From Pseudomonas sp. B20(2017) (GTDB taxonomy: Bacteria; Pseudomonadota; Gammaproteobacteria; Pseudomonadales; Pseudomonadaceae): DNA of 64,000 bases. The position numbers and the translations under genes were made by a program. The stretch lies in NCBI RefSeq assembly GCF_002113125.1, contig NZ_NEJP01000017.1, positions 62,001 through 126,000 on the forward strand, written 5' to 3'. Under the pieces are notes generated by a model that made no database searches, was not told the DNA's origin, and saw only the letters and a program-made list of their open reading frames with translations. Positions 15,847 through 25,276 of this stretch are shown here, one piece after another (within the stretch, counting starts at the first letter, position 1; each line of letters opens with the position of its first letter).

Positions 15847-16773
15847 CTATTTGAACTGGTCAACGTTTTGCGGCGTGATCAGGCGAAACGGCACCCAGAC
15901 CGCCGGCTCGACTGGTTCGTTCTTCGCCATTCTCACCGCGGTATCGATGGAGCCGTCAGCCTGACCCTTGGCGTCCTGGAACACGGAAGCGGCTAGCGAG
16001 CCTTTCTTCACGGCGTTCAAGCCGTCCGGCGTGCCGTCGACACCCGCGATCAACACGCTGCCTTTGGCGACGCCGGCCTGTTGCAGGGCCATGGCGGCAC
16101 CGATGGCCATTTCGTCGTTGTTGGACACGACCGCGTCGAACTTGCGGCCCTGGGTCAGCCAGTCGTTGACCAGGGTCATGCCCTTGTCCCGCAGCCAGAC
16201 GCCGCTCTGTTCCTGCTCGACCTTGATGTCCGGGTATTTGGCCAGCACCTCTTTGACGCCCTTGGTGCGGTTGGTGGTGGAGTTGTTCGCCAGGTCACCC
16301 AGCAGGATCACGATGTCGCCCTTGCCGCCCATCTTGTCGGCCAGGTACTGCATCTGCATCTCGCCGGCCTCCAGGTCATTGGAGGCGACGGTCACCACGC
16401 CTTTGGGCAGGTTCAAGTCATCGGGGCGGCGGTTGACGTAGACCAGCGGAATGCCGGCCTTCACTGCCGCTTCAGTAATCTTTTTGGTGGCAGCGGTATC
16501 CACCGGATTGACCACGATGGCGTCGACCTTCTGGCTGATGAAGCTTTCGACCTGGCTCAGTTGCTTGACCACGTCGCTGCGGGCGTCTTCGAACTGCAGC
16601 TTGACGCCGTCGGGATAGGACTTGGCTTTCTTGTCCATGGATTCACGCAGGTAGGTCAGCCAGGTGTCATCGAACTGGGACATGCTGACACCGATCTTCA
16701 TATCGGCCAGCGCAGCGCCGCTGGCGAACATCAGGGACAAGGCCAGTGAGGCAAAACGGGTCTTGGTCTTCAT
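15847..16773 (-). CDS. ibpA: Periplasmic inositol/sugar-binding protein
   Basis: 308 aa. A Sec signal peptide ends at ALA (residues ~21-23), followed by DMKIGVSMSQFDDTWLTYLRE, the start of a periplasmic-binding-protein type 1 fold (Peripla_BP_4). Inner parts include IVVNPVDTAATKKITEAA and VSNNDEMAIGAAMALQQAG. It captures ligand for the CUT2 importer encoded directly downstream. GGAGAAAG lies 8 nt before the start, and the promoter region carries a TGGAAAATATTTTCCA palindrome, presumably an IolR site. Ribose-like ligands are possible, but the iol neighbours point to inositol. Confidence 0.9.
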   Translation of the reverse strand: MKTKTRFASLALSLMFASGAALADMKIGVSMSQFDDTWLTYLRESMDKKAKSYPDGVKLQFEDARSDVVKQLSQVESFISQKVDAIVVNPVDTAATKKITEAAVKAGIPLVYVNRRPDDLNLPKGVVTVASNDLEAGEMQMQYLADKMGGKGDIVILLGDLANNSTTNRTKGVKEVLAKYPDIKVEQEQSGVWLRDKGMTLVNDWLTQGRKFDAVVSNNDEMAIGAAMALQQAGVAKGSVLIAGVDGTPDGLNAVKKGSLAASVFQDAKGQADGSIDTAVRMAKNEPVEPAVWVPFRLITPQNVDQFK

Positions 16774-16894
16774 GAAAAGTCTTTCTCCACATTCTTGTTG
16801 GTTTTATGGATGAGGCATGACGATTTCAGTAAGCGGACAAGCAGTCGAAGCGTTGGAACGTATCCCGAGACAGTGAATCTGGAATCGACTTTAT

Positions 16895-16910
16895 TGGAAA
16901 ATATTTTCCA
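16895..16910. promoter_or_regulatory. Perfect palindrome, candidate IolR operator (transporter promoter)
   Basis: TGGAAAATATTTTCCA is a 16-bp perfect palindrome between the oxidoreductase gene at 16934 and the binding-protein gene. It resembles the TGGAATATTTWTTCCA sites near iolC, iolR and the oxidoreductase at 28566, so it is probably bound by the RpiR-type regulator IolR. Confidence 0.7.
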
Positions 16911-16933
16911 TATCAACCCGTATTAGAATTTTA

Positions 16934-17983
16934 TTATGATTTTATTCCATGGCTTGCAAACTCTCTCAGTTCTACTACCTGATGACGTTTGAAACTCAGG
17001 CGCGCAGCGTCTAGCACGCGGGTTGTCGCCAGTGCATCACGGGCGTCCACGGGCAGTGGGCCACCGTTTTGCAACGCGATTTGTAGCTGCAAATAGAACT
17101 GACTCCAGCAGCCGCGCTCAGACGGAACCCGCTCGCGCTCGTCTCCGTGCTCGAACCAGCCCCAGCGGCGATGCTCCTCGACGCCCCAGCGCTCGCCTTC
17201 GGTTTTCGGCGAGAGCCCGGCCAGCGCCTGGGCCTCCTGCCCGTCCAGCCCCTCGACGCTGTAACAACCCAGCGTACCGCTCACCCGAAAGCGCGGGCCG
17301 GGACTGTTTTGCAGGCAACTGCCGCCCAAGTGCGAGGTCACGCCGCTGGCGTGGGTCAGGGACATGAAGAAGCCGTGGTCGAACGTCTGGTCTTTCTCCA
17401 GGTAGTCCAGTTCGGCGTAAACCCGTGTCACCGGGCCGAACAGCAATAACGCCTGATCGACCAGATGACTGCCCAGATCGCGCAGGAAACCACCGCCGCT
17501 GTCGTTGTGAACCGACGAAGGCGAGTAACGCTCGATCCGCGACTCGAACCGGCTGACCTGGCCCAGCGCGCCGGATTCGATGAGTTTGCGCACGGTTAAA
17601 AAGTCCGAGTCCCAGCGCCGGTTCTGATAGACGCTGAGCGGTACATTCTGGCGCTCGGCCATGGTGATCAGGGTTTGCGCCTGCTGCCAGTCGGCGGCGA
17701 ACGGCTTGTCGCTGACCACCGCCACGCCGTGTTCGATGCCGTCGAGCACCAGTGCCGGTCGGCCCTTGAGCGGCGTCGATACCACCAGCACATCGATTCC
17801 GGCTTCCACCAACTGGCCGATGCTGTCGAAGGCCGGCACACCCGGATGCTCCGCCGCCAGCAACTGTCGGCGCTCCGCTGAACGGGTGACCACGCCGACG
17901 AACGTCGCCGCCGGCAGACTGCTGATCAGCGGAGCATGAAAAAACCGGCCGCCATGGCCGTAACCGACAAGTCCGATGCGCAT
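16934..17983 (-). CDS. Gfo/Idh/MocA-family oxidoreductase
   Basis: 349 aa from the ATG at 17983 (AAGGAGAA 8 nt upstream). The N-terminal Rossmann fold starts MRIGLVGYGHGGRFFHAPLI. The usual EKP motif appears as DKPF in VAVVSDKPFAADWQQ (~95). The C-terminal GFO/IDH/MocA alpha/beta domain includes DLGSHLVDQALLLFG with the conserved His. It is NAD(P)-dependent and cytosolic and probably acts on inositol isomers or inososes (an IolU/IolW-like role), because it lies between the iol operon and the inositol importer. The substrate cannot be read from sequence. Confidence 0.87.
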   Translation of the reverse strand: MRIGLVGYGHGGRFFHAPLISSLPAATFVGVVTRSAERRQLLAAEHPGVPAFDSIGQLVEAGIDVLVVSTPLKGRPALVLDGIEHGVAVVSDKPFAADWQQAQTLITMAERQNVPLSVYQNRRWDSDFLTVRKLIESGALGQVSRFESRIERYSPSSVHNDSGGGFLRDLGSHLVDQALLLFGPVTRVYAELDYLEKDQTFDHGFFMSLTHASGVTSHLGGSCLQNSPGPRFRVSGTLGCYSVEGLDGQEAQALAGLSPKTEGERWGVEEHRRWGWFEHGDERERVPSERGCWSQFYLQLQIALQNGGPLPVDARDALATTRVLDAARLSFKRHQVVELREFASHGIKS

Positions 17984-18012
17984 GAAAGTGTTCTCCTTAT
18001 AGAACGCGCGCC

Positions 18013-18108
18013 CCCTGTGGGAGTGGGCTTGCCCGCGATGACGGCGGAACATTCAACATTGATGTCGCCTGATACACCGCTATCGCGAGCAAGCTCGCTC
18101 CCACAGGG
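18013..18108. repeat. REPIN (inverted pair of Pseudomonas REP sequences)
   Basis: CCCTGTGGGAGTGGGCTTGC followed by CCGCGAT at 18013-18039, and its inverted partner TATCGCGAGCAAGCTCGCTC with CCACAGGG at 18081-18108, flank a ~40-bp spacer. This is the standard layout of the abundant short palindromic elements of fluorescent pseudomonads, mobilised by RAYT transposases encoded elsewhere. It separates the oxidoreductase gene from iolG. Confidence 0.9.
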
Positions 18109-18115
18109 ATTTGCG

Positions 18116-19141
18116 TCAGCTGTAGAAATGAGGGCGATCAGGCAGTGCGACGTTGACGATCGCGCCGCTGTTCTGCGCTTCGATGCACGCATCGGCAGCA
18201 ACAGCGGCGGCGAAGCCATCCCACGCCGACGGCCCACCCACCTGCCCTGCCCGCACGCCATCGATGAACGCCTGCAACTCGACGTCATAGGCCGCGATGA
18301 AGCGATCCTTCCAGTCCATCAGAATCGCGTTGGACAGCTTGGCCCCGCTGCGCAATTGAACTTGGGACGGCTCCGGCAGCTTGGCGATGCCGGTCTCCCC
18401 CACCACTTCGCACTGGATGTCGTAGCCATACTGGCAATTGACGAAGACTTCCACGTCGATGCGCGTGCCCTTGGCGGTTTCCAGCAGCACGATCTGCGGA
18501 TCTTTCAAATGCGCGAGGGCCTTGCTGCTCTTGCGCGGGAACACCACCTGCACCGAGACGTAATCGTCGTCGAGCAACCAGCGCAGCACGTCAAGTTCAT
18601 GGATCAGCGTGTCGGTGATTGCCATGTCGGTCTTGTAGTTTTCACCCACGCTCGGGTTGCGGTGCGCGCAATGCAGCATCAACGGCTCGCCGATCTGGCC
18701 GCTGTCGATCACCGACTTCAACGCGCGATAACCTTCATCGTACGGACGCATGAATCCGACCTGCACCAGCCGTTTGCCGTGGGCCACTTCGGCCTCGACA
18801 ATCTTGCGGCAGCCTTCGGCGGTGACGGCCAGCGGCTTTTCGCAGAACACCGGTTTGCCCGCCGCAATCGCGGCCAGCACGAACTCCTCGTGGCTCGGGC
18901 CCCAGGAGGTGACGAGGATCGCCTCGACGTCCGGCGCCTTAATCAGCGCGTGGCCGTCGGGATAAACCTCGGCGGTCAGTTTCAGGTCAGCGACGACCTT
19001 GGCCGCCTGCTGCAAATTGATGTCGGTAACCGCCACGACCTGGCTGTTGAGCAAGGTCTGGCTGCAACGACGGATGTGGTCCTGGCCGATGGCCCCGGTA
19101 CCGATGACGCCTAGCCGCAACGCTTGGGAAAGCAATGACAT
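18116..19141 (-). CDS. iolG: Inositol 2-dehydrogenase
   Basis: 341 aa. The Rossmann start RLGVIGTGAIGQDHIRRC binds NAD, FCEKPLAVTAEGCRKIVEAE (~100) holds the catalytic EKP lysine, and DTLIHELDVLRWLLDDD has the Asp/His pair typical of inositol dehydrogenase. It oxidises myo-inositol to scyllo-inosose, the first step of the pathway. AAGGAATCC lies just before the ATG at 19141. It is the last gene of the leftward iolC-E-B-A-I-D-G run, 35 bp after iolD. Confidence 0.93.
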   Translation of the reverse strand: MSLLSQALRLGVIGTGAIGQDHIRRCSQTLLNSQVVAVTDINLQQAAKVVADLKLTAEVYPDGHALIKAPDVEAILVTSWGPSHEEFVLAAIAAGKPVFCEKPLAVTAEGCRKIVEAEVAHGKRLVQVGFMRPYDEGYRALKSVIDSGQIGEPLMLHCAHRNPSVGENYKTDMAITDTLIHELDVLRWLLDDDYVSVQVVFPRKSSKALAHLKDPQIVLLETAKGTRIDVEVFVNCQYGYDIQCEVVGETGIAKLPEPSQVQLRSGAKLSNAILMDWKDRFIAAYDVELQAFIDGVRAGQVGGPSAWDGFAAAVAADACIEAQNSGAIVNVALPDRPHFYS

Positions 19142-19176
19142 GAAAGGATTCCTTGTGGTTGTTCGATTCAGGGCAA

Positions 19177-21108
19177 TCAGTACTGACGGGCCTTGGCCAG
19201 TCGTTCGTTCAGGGTTTTGGCCACCGCGTCAGTGCGGGCGCTGGTGGAGACTTGCGCCACGCCGACCCGCCACCACGACAGGTAACCGTGAATCATGGTC
19301 TTGGGCAGAACCTTGATATCGATCAGGGTCGAGACCGTCTGCAAGCGCGCATCAGCCAGCGCCACCTGCAGCTCTTCAACGGTGTTCACCTTGTAGGTCT
19401 TACAGCCGTAAGCCGCCGCGCTCATGGCGAAATCCACCGGCACGAAAGCGCCGTCGAGCTTGCCGCTCTGCGGGTTACGGAAACGGAACTCGGTGGCAAA
19501 GCTGTCCATGCCGTTGCCCATCTGCAGGTTGTTGATGCAACCGAAGGTCATGTTGTCGAACAGCACCACGTTGATCTTGCGCCGCTCCTGGATCGAGGTG
19601 GCGAGCTCCGAGTGCAGCATCATGTAGGAGCCGTCGCCCACCAGCGCATAGACCTCGCGCGCGGGTTCGGCGAGCTTCACGCCCAGCGCGGCGTTCACCT
19701 CATAGCCCATGCACGAATATCCGTATTCGACGTGATAGGTGTTCACCCCCTTGCTGCGCCAGCTGCGCTGCAAATCGCCAGGCAGACTGCCGGCAGCGGC
19801 GACGATCACCGCGTCATCGGCAAGAGTTTCATTGAGCACGCCGAGCACGCGACTCTGGGTCAGGCAGGAACCGGTCAGCTCGTTGAATTCACGCAACACT
19901 GCCGGATCGAGGTGGTCGTTGATTTCCGGGACGAAATCCCGCGCCTGATAGTCAATCTGATACAGGCGATCCACTTCCTCATCCAGTTGCGCCCGGGCCT
20001 GACGGGGTTGATCGCCCCAGCCGGAACGGTAGTCGCCCAGCGCTTCAGCCAGCGCCGACATGCCTGTCCGGGCATCCGCCAGCAGTTGCACACCGTCGAG
20101 TTTCAGGGCATCGCAGGGGCTGATATTGAGATTGAGAAATTGCACGTCAGGGTGCTGGAACAAGGATTTCGACGCCGTGGTGAAATCGCTGTAGCGAGTG
20201 CCGACCCCGATGATCAGATCCGCTTCCCTGGCCAGCAGGTTTGCCGCCAGACAACCGGTTTCGCCGATGCCACCGACGTTCAGCGGATGGCTCGACACCA
20301 GCGCGCTCTTGCCGGCCTGGGTTTCGGCGAAGGGAATATCGAAGCGCTCGGCAAACGCCTGCAACGCCGCGTTGGCGCCCGAGTATTTGACGCCGCCACC
20401 ACAGATGATCAGCGGTTTGCGCTTGCCTTTGAACAGCGCCACGGCATCGCCGAGCATTGCTTCAGTGGCCGGGCGACGCTCGATGCGGTGCACGCGTTTT
20501 TGCAGGAAATAATCGGGATAGTCGTAAGCCTCGGCCTGCACGTCCTGCGGCAAGGCCAGGGTCACGGCGCCGGTTTCGGCGGGGTCAGTGAGCACGCGCA
20601 TCGCGTGGATCGCCGCAGTCATCAATTGCTCGGGACGGTTAATGCGATCCCAGTATTTGCTCACGGCCTTGAACGCATCGTTGGTGCTGATACTCAGGTC
20701 GTGGAACTGCTCGATCTGTTGCAACACCGGATCCGGTTGACGGCAGGCATAGACGTCACCCGGCAACAGCAGCAAGGGAATCCGGTTGGCGGTCGCGGTG
20801 GCGGCAGCGGTCAGCATGTTCGCCGCGCCCGGCCCCACGGACGAGGTGCAGGCGTAGATCTTGCGTCGCAGATGCTGCTTGGCGAAACCGATCGCCGCAT
20901 GGGCCATGCCTTGTTCGTTGCGGCCCTGATGGACAATCAGGTCACCGCTGTCCTGCTCCAGCGCCTGCCCCAGACCCAGCACGTTGCCGTGGCCGAAAAT
21001 GGTAAAGATCCCGGCGACGAACTTGCTCTGAACGCCATCGACCTCGATGTACTGGTTGTCGAGGAATTTCACCAGGGCCTGGGCCATGGTCAGTCTTGTT
21101 GTGGTCAT
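19177..21108 (-). CDS. iolD: 3D-(3,5/4)-trihydroxycyclohexane-1,2-dione hydrolase
   Basis: 643 aa from the ATG at 21108 (AAAGGTGC upstream), where the protein reads MTTTRLTMAQALVKFL. It is a thiamine-diphosphate enzyme of the acetolactate synthase fold: the N-terminal Pyr domain has the loop SSVGPGAANMLTAAATATANR (~75-95), and the C-terminal PP domain has LVGDGSYMMLHSELATS (~485) with GDG and the metal-binding residues. It opens the ring of trihydroxycyclohexane-dione to 5-deoxy-glucuronate, step three of myo-inositol breakdown. Its length fits IolD. Confidence 0.95.
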   Translation of the reverse strand: MTTTRLTMAQALVKFLDNQYIEVDGVQSKFVAGIFTIFGHGNVLGLGQALEQDSGDLIVHQGRNEQGMAHAAIGFAKQHLRRKIYACTSSVGPGAANMLTAAATATANRIPLLLLPGDVYACRQPDPVLQQIEQFHDLSISTNDAFKAVSKYWDRINRPEQLMTAAIHAMRVLTDPAETGAVTLALPQDVQAEAYDYPDYFLQKRVHRIERRPATEAMLGDAVALFKGKRKPLIICGGGVKYSGANAALQAFAERFDIPFAETQAGKSALVSSHPLNVGGIGETGCLAANLLAREADLIIGVGTRYSDFTTASKSLFQHPDVQFLNLNISPCDALKLDGVQLLADARTGMSALAEALGDYRSGWGDQPRQARAQLDEEVDRLYQIDYQARDFVPEINDHLDPAVLREFNELTGSCLTQSRVLGVLNETLADDAVIVAAAGSLPGDLQRSWRSKGVNTYHVEYGYSCMGYEVNAALGVKLAEPAREVYALVGDGSYMMLHSELATSIQERRKINVVLFDNMTFGCINNLQMGNGMDSFATEFRFRNPQSGKLDGAFVPVDFAMSAAAYGCKTYKVNTVEELQVALADARLQTVSTLIDIKVLPKTMIHGYLSWWRVGVAQVSTSARTDAVAKTLNERLAKARQY

Positions 21109-21153
21109 AACCGCACCTTTCAAATTCAGATCCGATCCCTGCAAGGGGCACTG

Positions 21154-21975
21154 TCAACTCAGGGATTTGCTCAGGTGTTCCATGCTCGCGCCGATCGCCG
21201 TCTGGATATCCGCCAGGCCATGGACGCTGTCGGCGAACGGCTCATACGACAGGTAGCCGCTGTAGCCGCCAGCGAGCAGGCTGTTGATTTGTGTCGCGTT
21301 GCCGAGAATGTCGTCCGCGCCCACCAGCACCCGGTGACCATCGCAAAGGTTCGCCAGCGGCGCCTCGGTTTCCTCGACACCGGAGATGTGCGCCAGCCCG
21401 GTCAGCTCGGGGAAAAACTCTTGTTCACCGGCCAGGTGATGGTGAAAGGTGTCGTGCACCAGACGGAACACATCCAGCCCGCCGACTGCCTTGATTGCCT
21501 CCACCGCCGTGCGTTTGCGGCGCAGCGAGCAGGCTTTGAAACCCAGCGGCTCGATGAAACCCAGCAGGCCGTGATCACGCAGGATCGGCGCCAGCTCGCT
21601 CAGCGCGGTGCGCAGGCCCGACGCACGTTCGGCGACGCTGCGCGGATCGGCGCGGTCGTTCAACGGGCACATCACCAGCCCCCGCGCACCACAATCGCGG
21701 GCATAGGCAGCCAGCTTCAAGGCCTGCGCGCGGCGCTCGTCATTCCACACGTCAAACGGATACAGCGCGTTGATCGACAGCACGCTGATGCCGTGGGTCG
21801 CGCACAACTCACGCACATATTCGGGTGCGGTGCCGTCCTCGATCTCGATGCCTTTGAGATCGTTGCGGATCTCGATGGCGTCGGCCTTGAGGGTCACCGC
21901 CAACTCGATGAACGCCGGCAGGGACAAACGTGGAGCGACCATTCGGTTCAGGGCAAAACGCAGTGGAGTACTCAT
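21154..21975 (-). CDS. iolI: Inosose isomerase IolI-like TIM-barrel protein
   Basis: 273 aa from the ATG at 21975 (GGAGAA 8 nt upstream). It has a xylose-isomerase-like TIM barrel: ALNRMVAPRLSLPAFIELAV, FIEPLGFKACSLRRKRTAVEA (metal Glu), RLVHDTFHHHLAGEQEF (metal Asp and His) and LSYEPFADSVHGL at the C-terminus. IolI interconverts inosose isomers, which allows use of other inositols, and IolE is recognised separately at 24340-25233. The position between iolA and iolD supports the call, though other sugar-phosphate isomerase roles remain possible. Confidence 0.85.
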   Translation of the reverse strand: MSTPLRFALNRMVAPRLSLPAFIELAVTLKADAIEIRNDLKGIEIEDGTAPEYVRELCATHGISVLSINALYPFDVWNDERRAQALKLAAYARDCGARGLVMCPLNDRADPRSVAERASGLRTALSELAPILRDHGLLGFIEPLGFKACSLRRKRTAVEAIKAVGGLDVFRLVHDTFHHHLAGEQEFFPELTGLAHISGVEETEAPLANLCDGHRVLVGADDILGNATQINSLLAGGYSGYLSYEPFADSVHGLADIQTAIGASMEHLSKSLS

Positions 21976-22000
21976 TCTTGTTGTTCTCCGCGCAGATGAT

Positions 22001-23503
22001 TTATTTGGCCGTCGGCATGCTGAATTCAGGGCCCTTGGCAATGCTGTCGGGCCAGCGCTGCATCACGCTTTTGTAGCGACTGTAGAAACGAATGCCTTCT
22101 TCCCCGTAGGCGTGGTGATCACCGAACAGCGAGCGCTTCCAGCCACCGAACGAATGCCAGGCCATGGGCACCGGAATCGGTACGTTGATGCCGACCATGC
22201 CGACCTTGATGCTGCGGGCGAAGGCGCGGGCGATCCCGCCATCGCTGGTAAAACACGACACGCCGTTGCCGAACTCATGGGCGTTGATCAACGCCACCGC
22301 ACTGGCGAAATCCGGCACGCGCACGATGCCCAGCACCGGGCCGAAGATTTCCTGCTGATAGATGCTCATGTCGGTGGTGACGTGATCGAACAGCGTCGCG
22401 CCGACGAAAAAACCGGCCTCGGCCCCCGGCACCTTGAAGTGTCGGCCATCGACAATCAGCTGCGCGCCCTGGGCCACGCCCTGATCGATAAAACCTTCCA
22501 CCCTGGCCTTGTGTTCGGCGGTGACCAGCGGGCCCATGTCGCTGTCGCCTTGCAGACCGTTGCCGACTTTCAACTGATCGATGCGCGGCAGCAGCTTGGC
22601 GATCAGTTGATCGCCGACTTCACCCACCGCGACCGCAATCGAAATCGCCATGCAGCGCTCACCGGCCGATCCGTAAGCGGCGCCGATCAAGGCATCCGCC
22701 GCCTGATCCAGATCCGCGTCGGGCATGACGATCATGTGATTCTTCGCGCCTCCCAGAGCCTGCACTCGCTTGCCGCGCGCGGTGGCCTGCTGGTGGATGT
22801 ACTCGGCAATCGGCGTCGAACCGACAAACGAAATCGCCTCGACGTCCGGGTGCTGCAGCAAGGCGTCGACCGCCGCTTTGTCGCCCTGAACCACGTTGAA
22901 CACGCCATCCGGCAAACCGGCTTCGGTCAACAGGCGAGCCATCAGCAAACTGGCGGACGGATCGCGCTCGGAGGGCTTGAGGATGAAGCAGTTGCCGGTG
23001 ACCAGCGCCAGCGGAATCATCCACAGCGGCACCATCACCGGGAAATTGAACGGCGTGACCCCGGCGCAGACGCCGAGCGGCTGACGCAGGTTCCAGTTGT
23101 CGATGCCGCCGCCGATGTTGTCGCTGAACTCGGTCTTCAACAGGTTCGGTGCACCGCAGGCGTACTCGACGATTTCAATGCCTCGGGTGACTTCGCCCTT
23201 GGCGTCGGAAAACACCTTGCCGTGTTCACGGCTGATGATTTCCGCCAGTTCGTCGTGATGACGATCGAGCAACTCCTTGAACTTGAACATCACCCGCGAA
23301 CGGCGCAGGGACGATTGCTCGGACCAGGCCGGGAATGCCTTCAGCGCCGAAGCGACGGCAGCGTCCACGGTCTTCTGGCTGGCCAACCCGACCCGCGCCT
23401 GAACAGAGCCGGTGGCCGGATTGAAGACATCGCTGAATCGTTCGCTACCGCTGTCCTGCACCTGACCGTCGAGGTAATGGCCTATGACCGGGGCGTCGCT
23501 CAT
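22001..23503 (-). CDS. iolA: CoA-acylating methylmalonate-semialdehyde dehydrogenase
   Basis: 500 aa, the MmsA/IolA length. It converts malonate semialdehyde to acetyl-CoA (or methylmalonate semialdehyde to propionyl-CoA) with NAD and CoA. It has GVTPFNFPVMVPLWMIPLAL (~145-165), the NAD-binding FVGSTPIAEYIHQQA (~225) and the catalytic Cys in GSAGERCMAIS (~280). CGGAG lies 10 nt before the ATG at 23503. In this operon it performs the last step of inositol breakdown. A valine-catabolic mmsA paralogue elsewhere in the genome is likely but not visible here. Confidence 0.94.
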   Translation of the reverse strand: MSDAPVIGHYLDGQVQDSGSERFSDVFNPATGSVQARVGLASQKTVDAAVASALKAFPAWSEQSSLRRSRVMFKFKELLDRHHDELAEIISREHGKVFSDAKGEVTRGIEIVEYACGAPNLLKTEFSDNIGGGIDNWNLRQPLGVCAGVTPFNFPVMVPLWMIPLALVTGNCFILKPSERDPSASLLMARLLTEAGLPDGVFNVVQGDKAAVDALLQHPDVEAISFVGSTPIAEYIHQQATARGKRVQALGGAKNHMIVMPDADLDQAADALIGAAYGSAGERCMAISIAVAVGEVGDQLIAKLLPRIDQLKVGNGLQGDSDMGPLVTAEHKARVEGFIDQGVAQGAQLIVDGRHFKVPGAEAGFFVGATLFDHVTTDMSIYQQEIFGPVLGIVRVPDFASAVALINAHEFGNGVSCFTSDGGIARAFARSIKVGMVGINVPIPVPMAWHSFGGWKRSLFGDHHAYGEEGIRFYSRYKSVMQRWPDSIAKGPEFSMPTAK

Positions 23504-23533
23504 TGTTCTTGTTCTCCGTGCGAAAGTTGGAAT

Positions 23534-24343
23534 TCAGAGATCCAGCAGCCAGCTGTGCTGCGGGTCGTTATGGAACTGCCAGACGCGTTTCGGCCCGGCC
23601 ATCACGTTCAGGTAATAAGACTCGTAGCCATACGGCACGCTGACCGGGTGATAGCCCTTGGGCACGACGACGAGGTCGCTGTTTTCTACGGCCATGGCTT
23701 GATCGATGCTGCGGTCGTCGGTGTAGACCCGCTGGAACACGAAGCCCTGGGGCGGGTTGATCTGGTGGTAGTAGGTTTCTTCGAGAAAGCTCTGGTGCGG
23801 CAGGTCGTCGGTGTCGTGCTTGTGCGGCGGGTAGCTCGACGAGTGCCCCGACGGCGTGCGCACTTCCACCACCAGCAGCGAATGAGCCGGCTCGCTGTCC
23901 GGGAGGATGTCGCAGACATAGCGGGTGTTGGCGCCCTTGCCGCGCACGCTGCGCTTCATGGTTTCAGGCCTGATCAGGCGCGGGCCGAGGTCCGTGGTGG
24001 TCGAACCGGGCGCGGCGCAAACCGCCACTTGCGCATCACTCAATGCCACCACCTGCGCCTGACTGCCGGGTGGCAGGTACGCGGCGAACGGTGATTTGTC
24101 TTCGAACACCGACTGGCGATCACCGAGATTGTCCCAGTTGAAGGCCCCCTGCCCCGGCGCTTCGCCGTGGATGCCGATCCGACCACTGAGCAGCACCAAA
24201 CACAGCTCTTTATCACCCGCTGCGACAGGCAAGGTTTCACCCAGACTCAACCGGTAGGCAGCGAAACCGACGTATTGCAGCTCACCTTCAGCCAGCTCGA
24301 CCATGGTCCGGCCACGGGCCTTGCTTTTGACCAGCAGGCTCAT
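23534..24343 (-). CDS. iolB: 5-deoxy-glucuronate isomerase
   Basis: 269 aa of the KduI/IolB cupin family. It converts 5-deoxy-D-glucuronate to 2-deoxy-5-keto-D-gluconate. The metal-binding signature SSYPPHKHDTDDLPHQSFLE (~165-185) holds two His and the Glu, and GYHPVSVPYGYESYYLNVMAG (~225-245) gives another His. The start overlaps the iolE stop by 4 nt (ATGA), so the two genes are translationally coupled. Confidence 0.95.
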   Translation of the reverse strand: MSLLVKSKARGRTMVELAEGELQYVGFAAYRLSLGETLPVAAGDKELCLVLLSGRIGIHGEAPGQGAFNWDNLGDRQSVFEDKSPFAAYLPPGSQAQVVALSDAQVAVCAAPGSTTTDLGPRLIRPETMKRSVRGKGANTRYVCDILPDSEPAHSLLVVEVRTPSGHSSSYPPHKHDTDDLPHQSFLEETYYHQINPPQGFVFQRVYTDDRSIDQAMAVENSDLVVVPKGYHPVSVPYGYESYYLNVMAGPKRVWQFHNDPQHSWLLDL

Positions 24344-25233
24344 CGTGCAGTCCTCTCGTCGAGCAACGCACGTAAGGTGTCGAAGCCTTTCTTCGCGTAG
24401 ACATAACTTGGCGCCACTGCCGGATCCTGCTCGGCCTCGACCACCAGCCAGCCGTGGTAATCGGCCGCCAGCAGCACGTCCAGCAGCTCAGCGAAGTCGA
24501 TGTCACCGTCCCCTGGAACGGTAAAAGTGCCGTTGATGATGCAGTCGGGGAAGCTCCACAGGTTGTTGCGCGCCAGTTGCACCACCGGTTTGCGCACGTC
24601 CTTGAAATGCACGTGGCAGATGCGCGACAGGTGTTTGCGCAGCACCTGCAAGGGCTCACCGCCGCCCATGTAGCAATGGCCTGAATCGAACAGCAGCCCG
24701 ACTTCATTGCCGGTCAGCGCCATCAGAGTGTCGATGTCCGACGGCGATTCGACGTAGGCGCCCATATGGTGGTGATACGCCAGACGCACGCCCTGGGACA
24801 GGGTGAAGCGTGCCAGTTCGGTCAGTTTGTCTGCGTATTGCTGCCACGCCTGTTCGGTGTGAAAACGCGGGCGCTCAACCAACGGAATTCGCTGGCCCTG
24901 AATGGAATCGGCGACTTCACCGTAAACCAGCACGTTCGCGCCATTCTTCGCCAACAACTCGACATGGCTGGCAATCGCGTCGATTTCCTCGGCCACCGAA
25001 CGACGAGCGAGGCGACTGGAATACCAGCCGGACACCAACGCCAGGTCGTACGGGCGCAGCACGTCGCCAACGCCTTTGGCGTCCTTGGGAAACTTGCCGT
25101 TGAGTTCGAAGCCTTCATAACCGATGGCCTTGCCTTCGCTGAGGGCGGTGCTCAGCGGCGTTTCACCGCCGAGGGACGGCAGGTCGTCGTTGCTCCAGGA
25201 AATCGGGTTGATGCCAATTCGGATAGCGGGCAT
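24340..25233 (-). CDS. iolE: Myo-inosose-2 dehydratase
   Basis: 297 aa from the ATG at 25233 (AAAAGGTGC upstream). It has a TIM-barrel metal enzyme fold with RIGINPISWSNDDLPSLGGE at the start, YHHHMGAYVESPSDIDTLM (~142-160), GLLFDSGHCYMGGG and HVHFKDVRKPV carrying metal His/Asp residues, and VVEAEQDP near the end. It removes water from scyllo-inosose to give trihydroxycyclohexane-dione, step two of the pathway. It lies 43 bp after iolC and overlaps iolB by 4 nt. Confidence 0.95.
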   Translation of the reverse strand: MPAIRIGINPISWSNDDLPSLGGETPLSTALSEGKAIGYEGFELNGKFPKDAKGVGDVLRPYDLALVSGWYSSRLARRSVAEEIDAIASHVELLAKNGANVLVYGEVADSIQGQRIPLVERPRFHTEQAWQQYADKLTELARFTLSQGVRLAYHHHMGAYVESPSDIDTLMALTGNEVGLLFDSGHCYMGGGEPLQVLRKHLSRICHVHFKDVRKPVVQLARNNLWSFPDCIINGTFTVPGDGDIDFAELLDVLLAADYHGWLVVEAEQDPAVAPSYVYAKKGFDTLRALLDERTAR

Positions 25234-25276
25234 GGCTGCACCTTTTATTGTTATTTCTAGAATGTTCAACCGCGTC

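Noticed and set aside
18013..18108. Intrinsic terminator of iolG
   Set aside because: The inverted pair matches the standard REPIN sequence, is separated by ~40 bp and has no U-run.
19153..21999. 948-aa open frame on the + strand
   Set aside because: It lies antisense to iolD and iolI, is rich in His, Gln and Arg, and has no domain or ribosome binding site. High-GC codon bias on the opposite strand explains it.
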